Source: Lachnospiraceae bacterium (lineage in GTDB: Bacteria > Bacillota > Clostridia > Lachnospirales > Lachnospiraceae). Taken from it: a DNA stretch of 64,000 bases. A model generated the notes under the pieces. It was not told the origin of the DNA and ran no database searches. It saw only the letters and a program-made list of their open reading frames with translations. Shown here in pieces: positions 40,624 through 50,127 of the stretch (position 1 is the stretch's first letter; each line of letters starts with the position of its first letter). A program made the translations under genes and the position numbers. The stretch is taken from assembly GCA_017427775.1 (NCBI GenBank), contig JAFRSD010000013.1, forward strand, positions 124,001 to 188,000, read 5' to 3'.

Positions 40624-42405
40624 ATGTATTATGACGAAAAACTGATTGACGAGATACGGAGCCGTAACGAGATCGTCGGTCTGATCGGCAGCTACGTATC
40701 GCTGAAGCGGGCGGGAAGCAACTATCAGGGGCTTTGTCCGTTCCACAGCGAGAAGACGCCTTCGTTCAGCGTGAATCCGGCGAGGCAGACGTACAAATGC
40801 TTCGGCTGCGGCAAAGGAGGCAACGTCTTCACGTTCCTGATGGAATATGAGAACATCACATTTCCCGAAGCCGTTGAGAATCTCGCGGGGCGCGTCGGCA
40901 TAACCCTTCCGAAGTACAATATGACCGAGGAAGCAAAGCAGGCGGCGGCCCACAGAGAGCGGATGCTTGAACTGTATAAGAAGGCCGCGACCTATTACTA
41001 CCGGATGTTTTATTCGGAAAAGGGAAGGTTCGCGAAGGAATACATCGAAAAGCGCGGACTGAGTCCCGAAACGATGAAGAACTTCGGCATCGGCTACAGC
41101 GACGGCTCCCTATACAAGTATTTGAAAGAAGAGGGCTATCAGGACGAATTCCTCAATAAATCGGGGCTGTTCACCTATGACGAACGACGCGGCGTAAACG
41201 ACAAGTTCTTTAACCGTGTCATGTTCCCGATCTTCGACCGGAACGGAAAGGTGATCGCGTTCGGCGGACGTGTTATGGGTGACGCCCTGCCGAAGTACTT
41301 AAATTCGCCCGAGACGGACATTTTCGATAAAGGACGTAATCTTTACGGACTGCACCTCGCAAGAAAGACGAGACAGCCTTATATGCTTCTCTGCGAGGGT
41401 TATATGGACACGATAGCATTGCATCAGGCCGGTTTTGACAACGCGGTCGCGTCCCTCGGCACATCGCTCACCGGAATGCAGGCGAAACTGCTTTCGCGGT
41501 ACACGAAGGACGTCGTGATCACCTATGACAGTGACGGAGCCGGACAGGCGGCAGCCAACCGGGCAATCCCGATCCTCGCGGAGGCGGGGATCAGGGCAAA
41601 GGTGCTCAATATGTCGCCTTATAAAGATCCGGACGAGTTCATCAAGGCGCTTGGGAAGGAAGCTTACGAGGAGCGGATCAAAAACGCCAGCACCAGCTTC
41701 GTTTTCGAGGTAAAGGTGATGGAGGCACGGCATGATCTGAACAATCCGCAGGATAAGACGGCGTTTCAGACCGAAGTCGCGGAACGTATCCTCGGGTTCA
41801 GCGAGGATATCGAACGGACCAATTACATCGATGCCTTCTGCAGGGACTACGGCTATGACCGGAAGGAATTCCGAAGCCTCGTGAATAAACTCGGGGCGCA
41901 GAACGAATTCCGTTCGGCAGCACCGAAGGTCAATCCGGTCATCGAAGACCGGTCCGAACAGAAAGCGGCAGGACCCGATTCCGCAGTCCGCAAGTCGCAG
42001 CGCATTATCCTTACAAGGTGCATCGATGAACCGCAGATGACAGCTGAGATCCGGAAGTACCTCGGACCGGAGGATTTCGAGGAGGGAACGTACCGGACCG
42101 TGGCGGAACTCGTATTTTCCCAGTTCGAAAAGGACGGGAAGATCGATCCGTCGGCGATCATCAGCCGGTTTGATGAACGAAACGACCAGACGTTGGCGGC
42201 GGAAATCTGCGAGACCGGAGCGGCAATGCGGGAAGGTTCTGCGGAGGAACGCAGGAAAGAGCTTGCTGACAGCGTATACCGGCTTGCAAAGGACAGTCTC
42301 GAACGGAAGCAGGCCGCAGCAGTAGCGGAACAGAACACGACGGTGCTCCAGGAACTGATCCGTAAGAAGAAGGAACTGGAACAGATCAAGAAGAAGCTAA
42401 TATAA
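40624..42405 (+). CDS. dnaG: DNA primase
   Basis: Makes RNA primers for replication. Domains: zinc-binding (CPFHSEKTPSFSVNPARQTY then CFGCGKGGNV), TOPRIM catalytic core (MLLCEGYMDTIALHQAGFDN; VVITYDSDGAGQAAANRA), and a C-terminal DnaB-interacting helical region (about 430-593) ending in a Lys-rich coil. 593 residues, normal size. It is placed between dGTPase-like and rpoD, the classic macromolecular-synthesis cluster. Confidence 0.98.
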   Translation: MYYDEKLIDEIRSRNEIVGLIGSYVSLKRAGSNYQGLCPFHSEKTPSFSVNPARQTYKCFGCGKGGNVFTFLMEYENITFPEAVENLAGRVGITLPKYNMTEEAKQAAAHRERMLELYKKAATYYYRMFYSEKGRFAKEYIEKRGLSPETMKNFGIGYSDGSLYKYLKEEGYQDEFLNKSGLFTYDERRGVNDKFFNRVMFPIFDRNGKVIAFGGRVMGDALPKYLNSPETDIFDKGRNLYGLHLARKTRQPYMLLCEGYMDTIALHQAGFDNAVASLGTSLTGMQAKLLSRYTKDVVITYDSDGAGQAAANRAIPILAEAGIRAKVLNMSPYKDPDEFIKALGKEAYEERIKNASTSFVFEVKVMEARHDLNNPQDKTAFQTEVAERILGFSEDIERTNYIDAFCRDYGYDRKEFRSLVNKLGAQNEFRSAAPKVNPVIEDRSEQKAAGPDSAVRKSQRIILTRCIDEPQMTAEIRKYLGPEDFEEGTYRTVAELVFSQFEKDGKIDPSAIISRFDERNDQTLAAEICETGAAMREGSAEERRKELADSVYRLAKDSLERKQAAAVAEQNTTVLQELIRKKKELEQIKKKLI

Positions 42406-42426
42406 TGGGAAAGAAAGGGATTACTT

Positions 42427-43728
42427 ATGGCAACGAGAAAGAAGAAAGAGCAGGTACCGGAGGAAGTAATGGCGCAGGAGACCGAAGCAGTCCGCGAGGA
42501 AGAGAAGAAGGAAGGCGGCATGTCCGCTGACCTTGTGGAAACCGCGCTTGAAGACGAGGCAGCCGACATCGAACCCCTTGAGAAGAAGGATGAGGAGATG
42601 ATGCGCTTCCAGGAGAAGTTGAAAGAGCTGTCCGCATTTGCCCGTAAGAAGAAAAATGTGCTCGAGTATCAGGAAATCGTCGATTTCTTCAAGGATATCG
42701 AGCTCCAGCCCGGCAGCATGAACCGGATCTACGACTATCTCGAGTCGAACGGCGTGGATATCCTCCGCGAAGAGACGATGGCCGAGATTGACGACATCCC
42801 GATGCTTGACGACGATGCCGATCTTGCCGGCGAGGACCTTGAGACGCTTGAAAATCTCGGTAATCTCGACGATCTTGACCTGACCGTTCCGGAAGGCGTC
42901 AGCATTGAAGATCCCGTCCGCATGTATTTGAAGGAGATCGGCCGCGTGCCGCTTCTTACCGCGGAAGAGGAGAAGGAGCTTTCGAAGCGCATGGAGGACG
43001 GCGACGAGGCAGCCAAGAAGCGTCTTTCCGAAGCAAACCTCCGTCTTGTTGTAAGCATCGCAAAGCGTTATGTGGGGCGCGGCATGCAGTTCCTTGACCT
43101 GATCCAGGAAGGTAACCTCGGTCTCATTAAGGCCGTGGAAAAATACGACTACAAGAAGGGATTCAAGTTCTCCACCTATGCGACATGGTGGATCCGCCAG
43201 GCCATCACGCGTGCGATCGCGGACCAGGCGCGTACCATCCGTATCCCGGTTCATATGGTTGAAACGATCAACCGTCTGATCCGCGTACAACGCCAGCTTC
43301 TTCAGGATTACGGCCGTGAGCCGAGCCCGGAGGAGATCGCGAAGGAAATGAAGATTCCGGTGGACCGCGTACTGGAGATTCAGAAGATCTCGCAGGAACC
43401 TGTATCCTTGGAGACCCCGATCGGCGAGGAAGAGGACAGCCATCTCGGCGATTTTCTTCCCGACGATCATCTGCCGATGCCTGCCGACGCGGCATCCTAT
43501 TCGATGCTCCGCGACCAACTGTATGAAGTGCTCGAGACGCTTTCCGACCGCGAGCAGAAGGTTATCCGTCTGCGTTTCGGCCTGGACGACGGACGTCAGC
43601 GCACCCTCGAGGAAGTCGGCAAGGAATTTGAAGTAACCCGTGAGCGTATCCGTCAGATCGAAGCGAAGGCACTCCGCAAACTGCGCCATCCTTCGAGAAG
43701 CCGCAAGCTTCGGGATTATCTGGAGTAA
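42427..43728 (+). CDS. rpoD: Primary sigma factor
   Basis: Housekeeping sigma-70 of 433 residues. An acidic N-terminal region 1.1, [21 protein letters not shown] (1.2), [28 protein letters not shown] and [22 protein letters not shown] (region 2), then regions 3 and 4 with [20 protein letters not shown] and [20 protein letters not shown]. It should recognise the TTGACA/TATAAT promoters found throughout the window. An 84-residue variable leader precedes the conserved part. Starts 21 bases after dnaG. Confidence 0.98.
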   Translation: MATRKKKEQVPEEVMAQETEAVREEEKKEGGMSADLVETALEDEAADIEPLEKKDEEMMRFQEKLKELSAFARKKKNVLEYQEIVDFFKDIELQPGSMNRIYDYLESNGVDILREETMAEIDDIPMLDDDADLAGEDLETLENLGNLDDLDLTVPEGVSIEDPVRMYLKEIGRVPLLTAEEEKELSKRMEDGDEAAKKRLSEANLRLVVSIAKRYVGRGMQFLDLIQEGNLGLIKAVEKYDYKKGFKFSTYATWWIRQAITRAIADQARTIRIPVHMVETINRLIRVQRQLLQDYGREPSPEEIAKEMKIPVDRVLEIQKISQEPVSLETPIGEEEDSHLGDFLPDDHLPMPADAASYSMLRDQLYEVLETLSDREQKVIRLRFGLDDGRQRTLEEVGKEFEVTRERIRQIEAKALRKLRHPSRSRKLRDYLE

Positions 43729-43731
43729 TAT

Positions 43732-44418
43732 ATGAGATTATCCGAACGTATGCATATGGTTGCGGATATGGTATCAAAGGGCGAAGTGCTCGCCGATATC
43801 GGCTGCGACCACGGATATCTTTCCGTCTGGCTTGTCCGTACGGAAACTGTCAAGCGTGCGATCGCAATGGACGTCCGCAAAGGTCCGCTTGAGCGGGCAA
43901 AGGCCAGCATCCGGTTCTTTCACCAGCAGGAGCGTATCGAAACGAGGCTTTCGGACGGCATGGACGAGCTGAAGCCCGGCGAAGCCGACCGGATCGTGAT
44001 CGCCGGCATGGGCGGGATCCTGATGAGCGATATCCTTTGCCGCGGTGCAGAGTGCGTGAAGAAAGCGGAACAGCTCGTTCTGCAGCCGCAGTCCGACATC
44101 GATCTTGTGCGGAAAGAGATTCACCGGCTCGGTTTTCGGATCGAGGACGAGCGCGCGTGCTTTGAAGACGGCAAATACTATATCGCATTTGCCTGCGGGA
44201 AGGGAACGGAGGAGGAGCCGTACACCGAGGCGGAATACCGCTACGGAAGGCTTCTTACAGGGCGGAAGGATGAAATCTGGATGAAGTTCCTCACGGAGGA
44301 GCGTTCGAAGAAGGAGCGCATGCTCAGGGGACTTGCCGGAACCGATCCGGAAAGCACCGGAAAGAGAGCGGCCGAGCTGACCGCCGAAATCGCGGAGCTT
44401 ACGGGAATCTTAAACTGA
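43732..44418 (+). CDS. trmK: tRNA (adenine(22)-N1)-methyltransferase
   Basis: Class I AdoMet methyltransferase that methylates A22 in tRNA of Gram-positive bacteria. ADIGCDHGYLSVWLV is the AdoMet site (about 21-35), followed by AMDVRKGPLERA and VIAGMGGILM, the TrmK signature. The C-terminal coiled-coil (about 175-228) is as usual. 228 residues, three bases after rpoD, the normal place. Confidence 0.95.
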   Translation: MRLSERMHMVADMVSKGEVLADIGCDHGYLSVWLVRTETVKRAIAMDVRKGPLERAKASIRFFHQQERIETRLSDGMDELKPGEADRIVIAGMGGILMSDILCRGAECVKKAEQLVLQPQSDIDLVRKEIHRLGFRIEDERACFEDGKYYIAFACGKGTEEEPYTEAEYRYGRLLTGRKDEIWMKFLTEERSKKERMLRGLAGTDPESTGKRAAELTAEIAELTGILN

Positions 44419-44434
44419 AAAGAGAGGTATTATT

Positions 44435-46093
44435 ATGGCAGACATTCAAGTAACCGTGAACGGGATAACGAAAGAATTTCCGGAGGGAGTGTCTCTTTCA
44501 AGCGTATACAGGGACATGGATTGTCCGGGACCGGAGCCGATCCTTGCGATGGTGAACGGCTCTTTGAAGGAACTGTTTAAGAAACTCTATTCGGACTGTG
44601 AGGTGAAATTCCTTGATGTGAGTACTTCGCCCGGATATAAGACCTATGAGCGCGGGCTGACATTTCTGATGCTCGCGGCCTTGTACCGCCTGTACGGACA
44701 GGACGAGTGTAACAATCTGCGCGTGGAGCACAGCATCGGGCAGGGCATTTATTGCGAGATCGTGGGACGCAACCGGATTTCCTACGAATTCCTCGAGACC
44801 CTCCGTAAGGAGATGCTCGACATCTGTAAGGAAGACCGCATGATCGAGAAGAAGTCCATGAACACGGGCAACGCGATCAAACTGTTCGAAAAGGCCGGCA
44901 TGGAGGATAAGGTAAAGCTGCTTTCGTACCGTCTTGATTCGAAGACCAACGTTTATATGCTTTCGGGCTATACGGATTATTTCTACGGCTTCATGCCGCC
45001 GTCAACGGCTTGCCTGAATGTTTTCGACCTCGTTCCCTATAACGAAGGTTTTCTTCTGATGCTTCCGGATCCCGCGGACCCGACGGTTCCCGCACAGAAG
45101 TCCGACCGCCCGAAGCTTTACAATACGCTTCAGGAAGCAAACAAATGGGGCAAATCCCTCGAGGTTGACACGATCGGCGATCTTAATACGCTGATCGCGG
45201 AAGGCCGCACCGAGGAACTGATCCTCGTGCAGGAAGCCCTGATGGAGCAGAAGATTGCCGACATGGCCAAGCAGATCAAGGAAGCCGGCACGAAGAAGTT
45301 CGTCATGATCGCCGGACCTTCGTCCTCGGGTAAGACTTCGTTCTCTTACCGGCTTTCCATCCAGCTGAAGGCACTCGGCTTAAAGCCGCATCCGATCGGA
45401 CTCGACAACTATTACTGCAACCGTGAGTTCTGCCCGAAGAACCCCGACGGTTCCTACAATTTCGAATGCCTTGAGGCACTTGACGTAGAGCTTTTCAATA
45501 AGCAGATGCTGCAGCTTCTGAACGGCGAGCGTGTGGAACTCCCGACCTTTAACTTTAAGACCGGCAAGCAGGAATTCCGCGGCAAGTTCATGCAGCTCGG
45601 ACCTGACGACATCCTTGTTATCGAGGGCATTCACGGCTTAAATGACAAGCTTTCGTATTCGCTTCCGAAGGAAAGCAAATACAAGATCTATATCAGCGCC
45701 CTGACCGAGCTGAACGTAGACCGCCACAACCGGATTCCGACGACCGACGGCCGTCTGCTTCGAAGAATCGTTCGCGACGCGCGTACCCGCGGTACCGAGG
45801 CAAAGGATACGATCGCGATGTGGGGCTCGGTACGTAACGGCGAGGAGAATTACATCTTCCCGTTCCAGGAAGAGGCGGATTACATGTTCAACTCGGCATC
45901 CATCTACGAATTTGCCGTATTGAAGCTGTATTCGGAGCCTTTGCTGTTCGGTATTCCGAAGGACTGTCCGGAGTATCTTGAGGCAAAGCGTCTGCTTAAA
46001 TTCTTCAGCTATTTCTTAAACATTCCGGACGACGCGATCCCGAGAAACAGCATCTCGAGAGAATTTGTCGGCGGAAGCTGTTTCGACGTTTAA
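44435..46093 (+). CDS. TGS-domain nucleoside kinase (uridine kinase-like)
   Basis: A 552-residue protein. The N-terminus (MADIQVTVNGITKEFPEGVS) is a TGS/ubiquitin-like domain, next comes a segment similar to the tRNA-synthetase second additional domain (LTFLMLAALYRLYGQDECNN and following), and the C-terminal half is a P-loop kinase of the uridine kinase/phosphoribulokinase class (AGPSSSGKTSFSYRLSIQLK, about 291-310; PIGLDNYYCNRE; VIEGIHGLND). Relatives are annotated as nucleoside or uridine kinases in Clostridia. The AGAGAGG site lies ten bases ahead of the ATG. Confidence 0.85.
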   Translation: MADIQVTVNGITKEFPEGVSLSSVYRDMDCPGPEPILAMVNGSLKELFKKLYSDCEVKFLDVSTSPGYKTYERGLTFLMLAALYRLYGQDECNNLRVEHSIGQGIYCEIVGRNRISYEFLETLRKEMLDICKEDRMIEKKSMNTGNAIKLFEKAGMEDKVKLLSYRLDSKTNVYMLSGYTDYFYGFMPPSTACLNVFDLVPYNEGFLLMLPDPADPTVPAQKSDRPKLYNTLQEANKWGKSLEVDTIGDLNTLIAEGRTEELILVQEALMEQKIADMAKQIKEAGTKKFVMIAGPSSSGKTSFSYRLSIQLKALGLKPHPIGLDNYYCNREFCPKNPDGSYNFECLEALDVELFNKQMLQLLNGERVELPTFNFKTGKQEFRGKFMQLGPDDILVIEGIHGLNDKLSYSLPKESKYKIYISALTELNVDRHNRIPTTDGRLLRRIVRDARTRGTEAKDTIAMWGSVRNGEENYIFPFQEEADYMFNSASIYEFAVLKLYSEPLLFGIPKDCPEYLEAKRLLKFFSYFLNIPDDAIPRNSISREFVGGSCFDV

Positions 46094-46100
46094 AAACCGG

Positions 46101-46118
46101 CCGTCCGCAAACGGACGG
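46101..46118 (+). terminator. Hairpin after kinase gene
   Basis: CCGTCCG-CAAA-CGGACGG, a 7-bp stem just after the stop. No T run follows (GGAATTGGTTGG), so termination would be weak. Confidence 0.45.
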
Positions 46119-46157
46119 GAATTGGTTGGATTTTCCTTGGAAAGGGCATGGTTTTTC

Positions 46158-46186
46158 TTGCCTTTCCTTACGGAAAATGGTATTAT
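46158..46186 (+). promoter_or_regulatory. Promoter of RNase P RNA
   Basis: TTGCCT (46158-46163), 17 bases, TATTAT (46181-46186) preceded by TGG; GGAAAATG at 46172-46179 fills the end of the spacer. The RNA starts six bases downstream. Confidence 0.82.
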
Positions 46187-46191
46187 CGACA

Positions 46192-46552
46192 ATCGAGTGA
46201 TGCGGATGATCGCGCCGGTTTCACCGGTGAGGAAAGTCCGGGCTGCACAGGGCAGGGTGCCGGATAACGTCCGGTGGAGGCGACTCCAAGGAAAGTGCAA
46301 CAGAAAAGAAACCGCCGTCTTCAGACGGTAAGGGTGAAATGGCAGTGTAAGAGACTACCGCTTCTCTGGTAACAGAGGAGGCAGTGTAAACCCCACTCGC
46401 AGCAAGACCGAACAGGGAACGATACGGCTGCCCGTCGTGTTCCCGGGTGGGTTGCGTTCCGCTTCCGAGAGGCTGCGGAGGAGCTGCATGGCGACATGCA
46501 GTCAAGACAGATGATCATCTTCTACAGAACCCGGCTTACAGCATCACTCGAT
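46192..46552 (+). ncRNA. rnpB: RNase P RNA, class A
   Basis: The catalytic RNA that trims tRNA 5' leaders. The ends pair as helix P1 (ATCGAGTGATG with CATCACTCGAT). The universal core GAGGAAAGTCCGGGCT (about 46229-46244) and the 3' partner region with ACAGAACCCGGCTTAC are intact, as is the P4-type pairing. The size of about 361 nt fits class A. A weak hairpin and a protein gene follow. Confidence 0.96.
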
Positions 46553-46566
46553 CTTTGCGAACTTAC

Positions 46567-46592
46567 CGGGCGGATCTGCACGGTCACGCCCG
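46567..46592 (+). terminator. Weak terminator after rnpB
   Basis: CGGGCG against CGCCCG (14-base loop), followed by TTTGAATGATTTT. The next protein gene begins 30 bases later without a clear promoter, so read-through from rnpB is likely. Confidence 0.5.
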
Positions 46593-46622
46593 TTTGAATG
46601 ATTTTGGGGTTGGTGGGATAAA

Positions 46623-47774
46623 ATGCTTCACAGAATGGCGGAGGAGGAGATCCGAATCCGGAAGATCGAGAATCTCCGGATGGTTTCTCTTTATGAATTT
46701 ACCGGAGCCGTACGGCAGCCGGGCGAACGTTCGAATGCGGACGGAACGCCCCGGGGATGTACGGCTATTACTGTTCTCTGCGGCGAGAACGAACAGTTCA
46801 CCCTGAGTGAAATGGACCCTTATTTCGATGCGCTCTGCGATCAGACGCTTACGGTTTACGGACGTCTTCCCGACCGCAGCGCGGTTGTGATGGACGATGC
46901 TACGCGTGCCGTGATGGAGGCCGGCATTTCCGTTTCGGAGGACAGCTTTACCGAACGGTTCTATGAAATGACCGGCAATCCGCTGCCGATGCTTCCCTAT
47001 GATGCGTGCCTTTCCAAACGTTTTCTGCCGCTTGCGGAATATATCGTCGGCGAGATGGAAACGGTTCTCGAGCGGAACGGAAAGGTGACTGACCGGGTGA
47101 CCGGATGGCGCGGCAAAGGGCTTCTGCAGCTGCATCTCGGCGAAGAGTTCCCGCAAGTCCCGGTCATGGCCATGCGGATGGGCGTGTCGTCGTACAGGAT
47201 GACGCTCGGCGGCTATCCGGAGGAAAGGGAGAATACGCTTTGTGATATTACGGTGCAGCCGGACCGGATGGAGGTCGCATTTGCCTCGGAGAAATCAGGA
47301 CTTACCGGTCGATGGGAGTTCCTGTTTTCAATCCCGTATATGGAAACGCGGATCACGATATCCCGCGGCGGAAAGGAGATCTGCTACGAGTGCAACCGCT
47401 TTCAGGCAGTAGGGAATGCGGAACTTACGGAAAAGGAGAAGAAGCTGCTTCCGGAAGGGGTTAAACCGACGGTTCTTTACAGACTTCCGTGGGGCGTGAC
47501 ATTTGTCCTGACCGAGACCGGGGAGAAGTTCGGAACGATCACAAGAAACCATTACCAAAGGTCGCTTGTATACCCGGATGCGGGGTACTCCGAAACATTT
47601 TCCTGGAGCGTGATCAGGAATACAGAGAGCGGCGTCGTGCTCAGAAAGAACAATGTCCGTATGATTCGAAGCAGCGTCGGAGGCGGACGGTATCAGACTT
47701 ATTTCAGTGAAGCTGGCGGCGGAATGACCGGGAGGTACCGGACCGCTCTGGCCGGCAAATACTTTATTTCATAG
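46623..47774 (+). CDS. Unknown 383-residue protein, first gene of AAA+/TelA cluster
   Basis: No family is recognised. It has no signal peptide or membrane helix. The N-terminus (AEEEIRIRKIENLRMVSLYE) is charged; the middle carries CTAITVLCGENEQF and strand-rich parts (ITVQPDRMEVAFASEKSGLT; WEFLFSIPYMETRITISRGG), and the C-terminus ends with GGGRYQTYFSEAGGGMTGRY. GGTGGG lies six bases before ATG 46623; an ATG four codons later is an alternative. It is followed ten bases later by the AAA+ gene and so belongs to that operon. Function not assignable. Confidence 0.65.
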   Translation: MLHRMAEEEIRIRKIENLRMVSLYEFTGAVRQPGERSNADGTPRGCTAITVLCGENEQFTLSEMDPYFDALCDQTLTVYGRLPDRSAVVMDDATRAVMEAGISVSEDSFTERFYEMTGNPLPMLPYDACLSKRFLPLAEYIVGEMETVLERNGKVTDRVTGWRGKGLLQLHLGEEFPQVPVMAMRMGVSSYRMTLGGYPEERENTLCDITVQPDRMEVAFASEKSGLTGRWEFLFSIPYMETRITISRGGKEICYECNRFQAVGNAELTEKEKKLLPEGVKPTVLYRLPWGVTFVLTETGEKFGTITRNHYQRSLVYPDAGYSETFSWSVIRNTESGVVLRKNNVRMIRSSVGGGRYQTYFSEAGGGMTGRYRTALAGKYFIS

Positions 47775-47783
47775 GGGGACGTC

Positions 47784-50111
47784 ATGGGAATCTTCAGCCC
47801 GAAAAATTCGGATCCGACAAGGGAATTGTACGACCGGATCGCAGAAACACTGGACCGCTACAGGGACGAAAAAACAAGAGCTCTGTACCGCATGGTGACA
47901 GAATACTACAATCATCCGGAGCGCAGCGTCATTAAGCCGGTAGCGCTCTTCCTCGAAGTTGTGGACACGATTATGAACAATCAGATCAGTTTCAACCGTG
48001 CAAACTGGCTCGATGCCGTGAAGTACGGTGAACTGATCTATCCGCATATGTTTATGTTAGAGGAGGATACGCAGGATTTCGACGCTCTCGCGAAGGTCTA
48101 TATTTCCATGTTCGGACCTTACAACGTAGTATATGCGAGAATGTTTATCCCGAAGCTGTTTCACCTGTTTACGGACAAGATCAACTACTGCCGCTGGATC
48201 CTGTCGATCGAGGATAAGGACGGCCTGACGTCGACGCGCAGAGGCGTGATCTCGGAATTTGCCATTAAGATCCGCTCGTTCTGCATGGATGAGGACGTGT
48301 TTACCGCCTCCCTGATCCGACTTACGTCCCGGATTCTCGAAGGAGAAGACCCGAAAGCCGCTGCGGAGCGCGAATACGCAACGCTGCGCCGCATGAGCGG
48401 TGTCTATAACGTCAGCGAGGAGCGCATCCTTTTAGCAGAGCAGAAGATTGACGCGGTACAGGCAGCGACGACCAAGCTGCAGGATTCCCTGAAGCTTTCC
48501 GAAGACCGCGCAGAAATGCTGAACGGCCTGTCGGAACGCATTACGAAGGATGTCAAGACGTTCTGCGACGATGAAGTTTCGAACGTAAAAGCAACGCTCA
48601 GCAGTCTCCGTGAGGACATCAAGCGAATCCACACGGAGTTTACGGAAAGCCAGAGACGTTCCGTGCTGGCGGAAAAGGACGAGCTTGTCAACAGCATTAT
48701 CTCGGAGAGCCAGAACGGACTCCGCGAGCTGAAGGGTCAGGCGGACACGATCATTAAGGATGCCCGCAGAGACCTGCTCCGTTTGAACCGCGAGTCCACG
48801 GAAACCGTGAACCGTGTCGAAAACTATGTAAAGAATAACGAGCGTATTAAAGATATTCTTGCCGACGATACCTTCTCGCAGCAGCTGAACGACAAGATCG
48901 ATAAACTGATGGAAATGTATGAGTCCAGGATGGCGGCAGGGGAGATGCCCATGCCCGTCGTTGCTGCGCCGACCCAGGGCACCGGCCGCACCGTGATCGT
49001 GGAAAGACCGGCCGCACCCGCCGGGGAAGGCCGTCCGTATGCACCCGCGGAAGGACCTGCCGGACAGCCGCCGATGCCGCCGGAAGGACGCCCTCCGATG
49101 CCGCCGGAAGGAACGGATATGCCGGTGCCGCCGGTTATCCTTCACAACTGGATGAACGAGGCGAACTACGAGCCGAGTGTGCTGCTTGACGAGAATATCG
49201 CATTTGACGAACGCTACCGCATCGCCATGAAGCGGAAGCAGGATATGATGAACCACGGCGTGCATTTTCACGCAATGTTCGACGACGTTCTGATCGCCGT
49301 GATGGAAAATGCGAATCCTTACCTGATCGGTCCCTCCGGCTGCGGAAAGACTTTCATGGTGCAGCAGATCGCGCAGATTCTCGACGTGGAAAGCGTCGAT
49401 ATCGGATATATCAACGAGGAATACGACATCCTCGGCTTCCAGACCGCGAACGGCGGTTACAGCTGCCCGAATTTCTACCGCTGCTACAAGTACGGCAAGA
49501 TTGCGTTCTGCGACGAGCTTGACAACGGTAACAGCCGTGCTACCGTAAAGCTCAATTCCTTCCTTTCGGATACGACCAACGGCGCGTATGATTTCCCGCA
49601 CGGGGAACGTGTCATGCGTCATCCGAACTTCCGCATTATCGCAGCCGGCAATACGACCGGTAACGGCGCGGACGCAAACTACAATACCCGTGAGAAGATC
49701 GAAGAGTCGGTACAGCAGCGTTTCACTCCGGTCTTCGTCGGATACGATAACGAAGTCGAGAAGAGCATTCTCGGGGATTATACGGACTGGTACCGCTTCG
49801 TGGTTGCTTTCCGTGACGCGACGACCGCATGGTCCAAACTGTCGCGCGCGGCTGCGCCCGGTATCATTACAACGCGTGACGTAACAAGAATCCGCAAGTA
49901 TCTTGACCATAACAGCTTCCCGGACGAGAAGATCATCGAGTATGAATTTGTCCAGACGAAGGATCCCGAGTATCTCGCATTTCTCGCGAAGGAACTCAGC
50001 CGCGAGTACGGCAAGAAGGATGCCGACCCGGGCTGCATCGAGCTGATCCGGGTATTTGTCCAGAGAGCATCGGACATTGTCGAGGGCAGGGATATTTCCA
50101 GACTGTTCTGA
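47784..50111 (+). CDS. AAA+ ATPase of CbbQ/MoxR type with coiled-coil N-terminus
   Basis: 775 residues. A helical N-terminal domain (about 1-215), a long coiled coil (about 215-370; VKATLSSLREDIKRIHTEFT), a Pro-rich linker (about 390-450; PPEGRPPMPPEGTDMPVPP), and an AAA+ domain at about 490-770. Walker A is GPSGCGKT (about 515), Walker B IAFCDELDN (about 573), sensor AAGNTTG, and ESVQQRF supplies an arginine-finger-like Arg. The domain resembles dynein-like/CbbQ/NorQ ATPases that remodel partner proteins, often together with a von Willebrand A protein. The two genes after it are an unknown protein and TelA. The substrate is unknown. Confidence 0.85.
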   Translation: MGIFSPKNSDPTRELYDRIAETLDRYRDEKTRALYRMVTEYYNHPERSVIKPVALFLEVVDTIMNNQISFNRANWLDAVKYGELIYPHMFMLEEDTQDFDALAKVYISMFGPYNVVYARMFIPKLFHLFTDKINYCRWILSIEDKDGLTSTRRGVISEFAIKIRSFCMDEDVFTASLIRLTSRILEGEDPKAAAEREYATLRRMSGVYNVSEERILLAEQKIDAVQAATTKLQDSLKLSEDRAEMLNGLSERITKDVKTFCDDEVSNVKATLSSLREDIKRIHTEFTESQRRSVLAEKDELVNSIISESQNGLRELKGQADTIIKDARRDLLRLNRESTETVNRVENYVKNNERIKDILADDTFSQQLNDKIDKLMEMYESRMAAGEMPMPVVAAPTQGTGRTVIVERPAAPAGEGRPYAPAEGPAGQPPMPPEGRPPMPPEGTDMPVPPVILHNWMNEANYEPSVLLDENIAFDERYRIAMKRKQDMMNHGVHFHAMFDDVLIAVMENANPYLIGPSGCGKTFMVQQIAQILDVESVDIGYINEEYDILGFQTANGGYSCPNFYRCYKYGKIAFCDELDNGNSRATVKLNSFLSDTTNGAYDFPHGERVMRHPNFRIIAAGNTTGNGADANYNTREKIEESVQQRFTPVFVGYDNEVEKSILGDYTDWYRFVVAFRDATTAWSKLSRAAAPGIITTRDVTRIRKYLDHNSFPDEKIIEYEFVQTKDPEYLAFLAKELSREYGKKDADPGCIELIRVFVQRASDIVEGRDISRLF

Positions 50112-50127
50112 TACAGGAGAGTAAGAC

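Noticed and set aside
42421-43689. Minus-strand frame of 422 codons opposite rpoD
   Set aside because: Pure shadow of a conserved sigma factor gene caused by high GC codon use.
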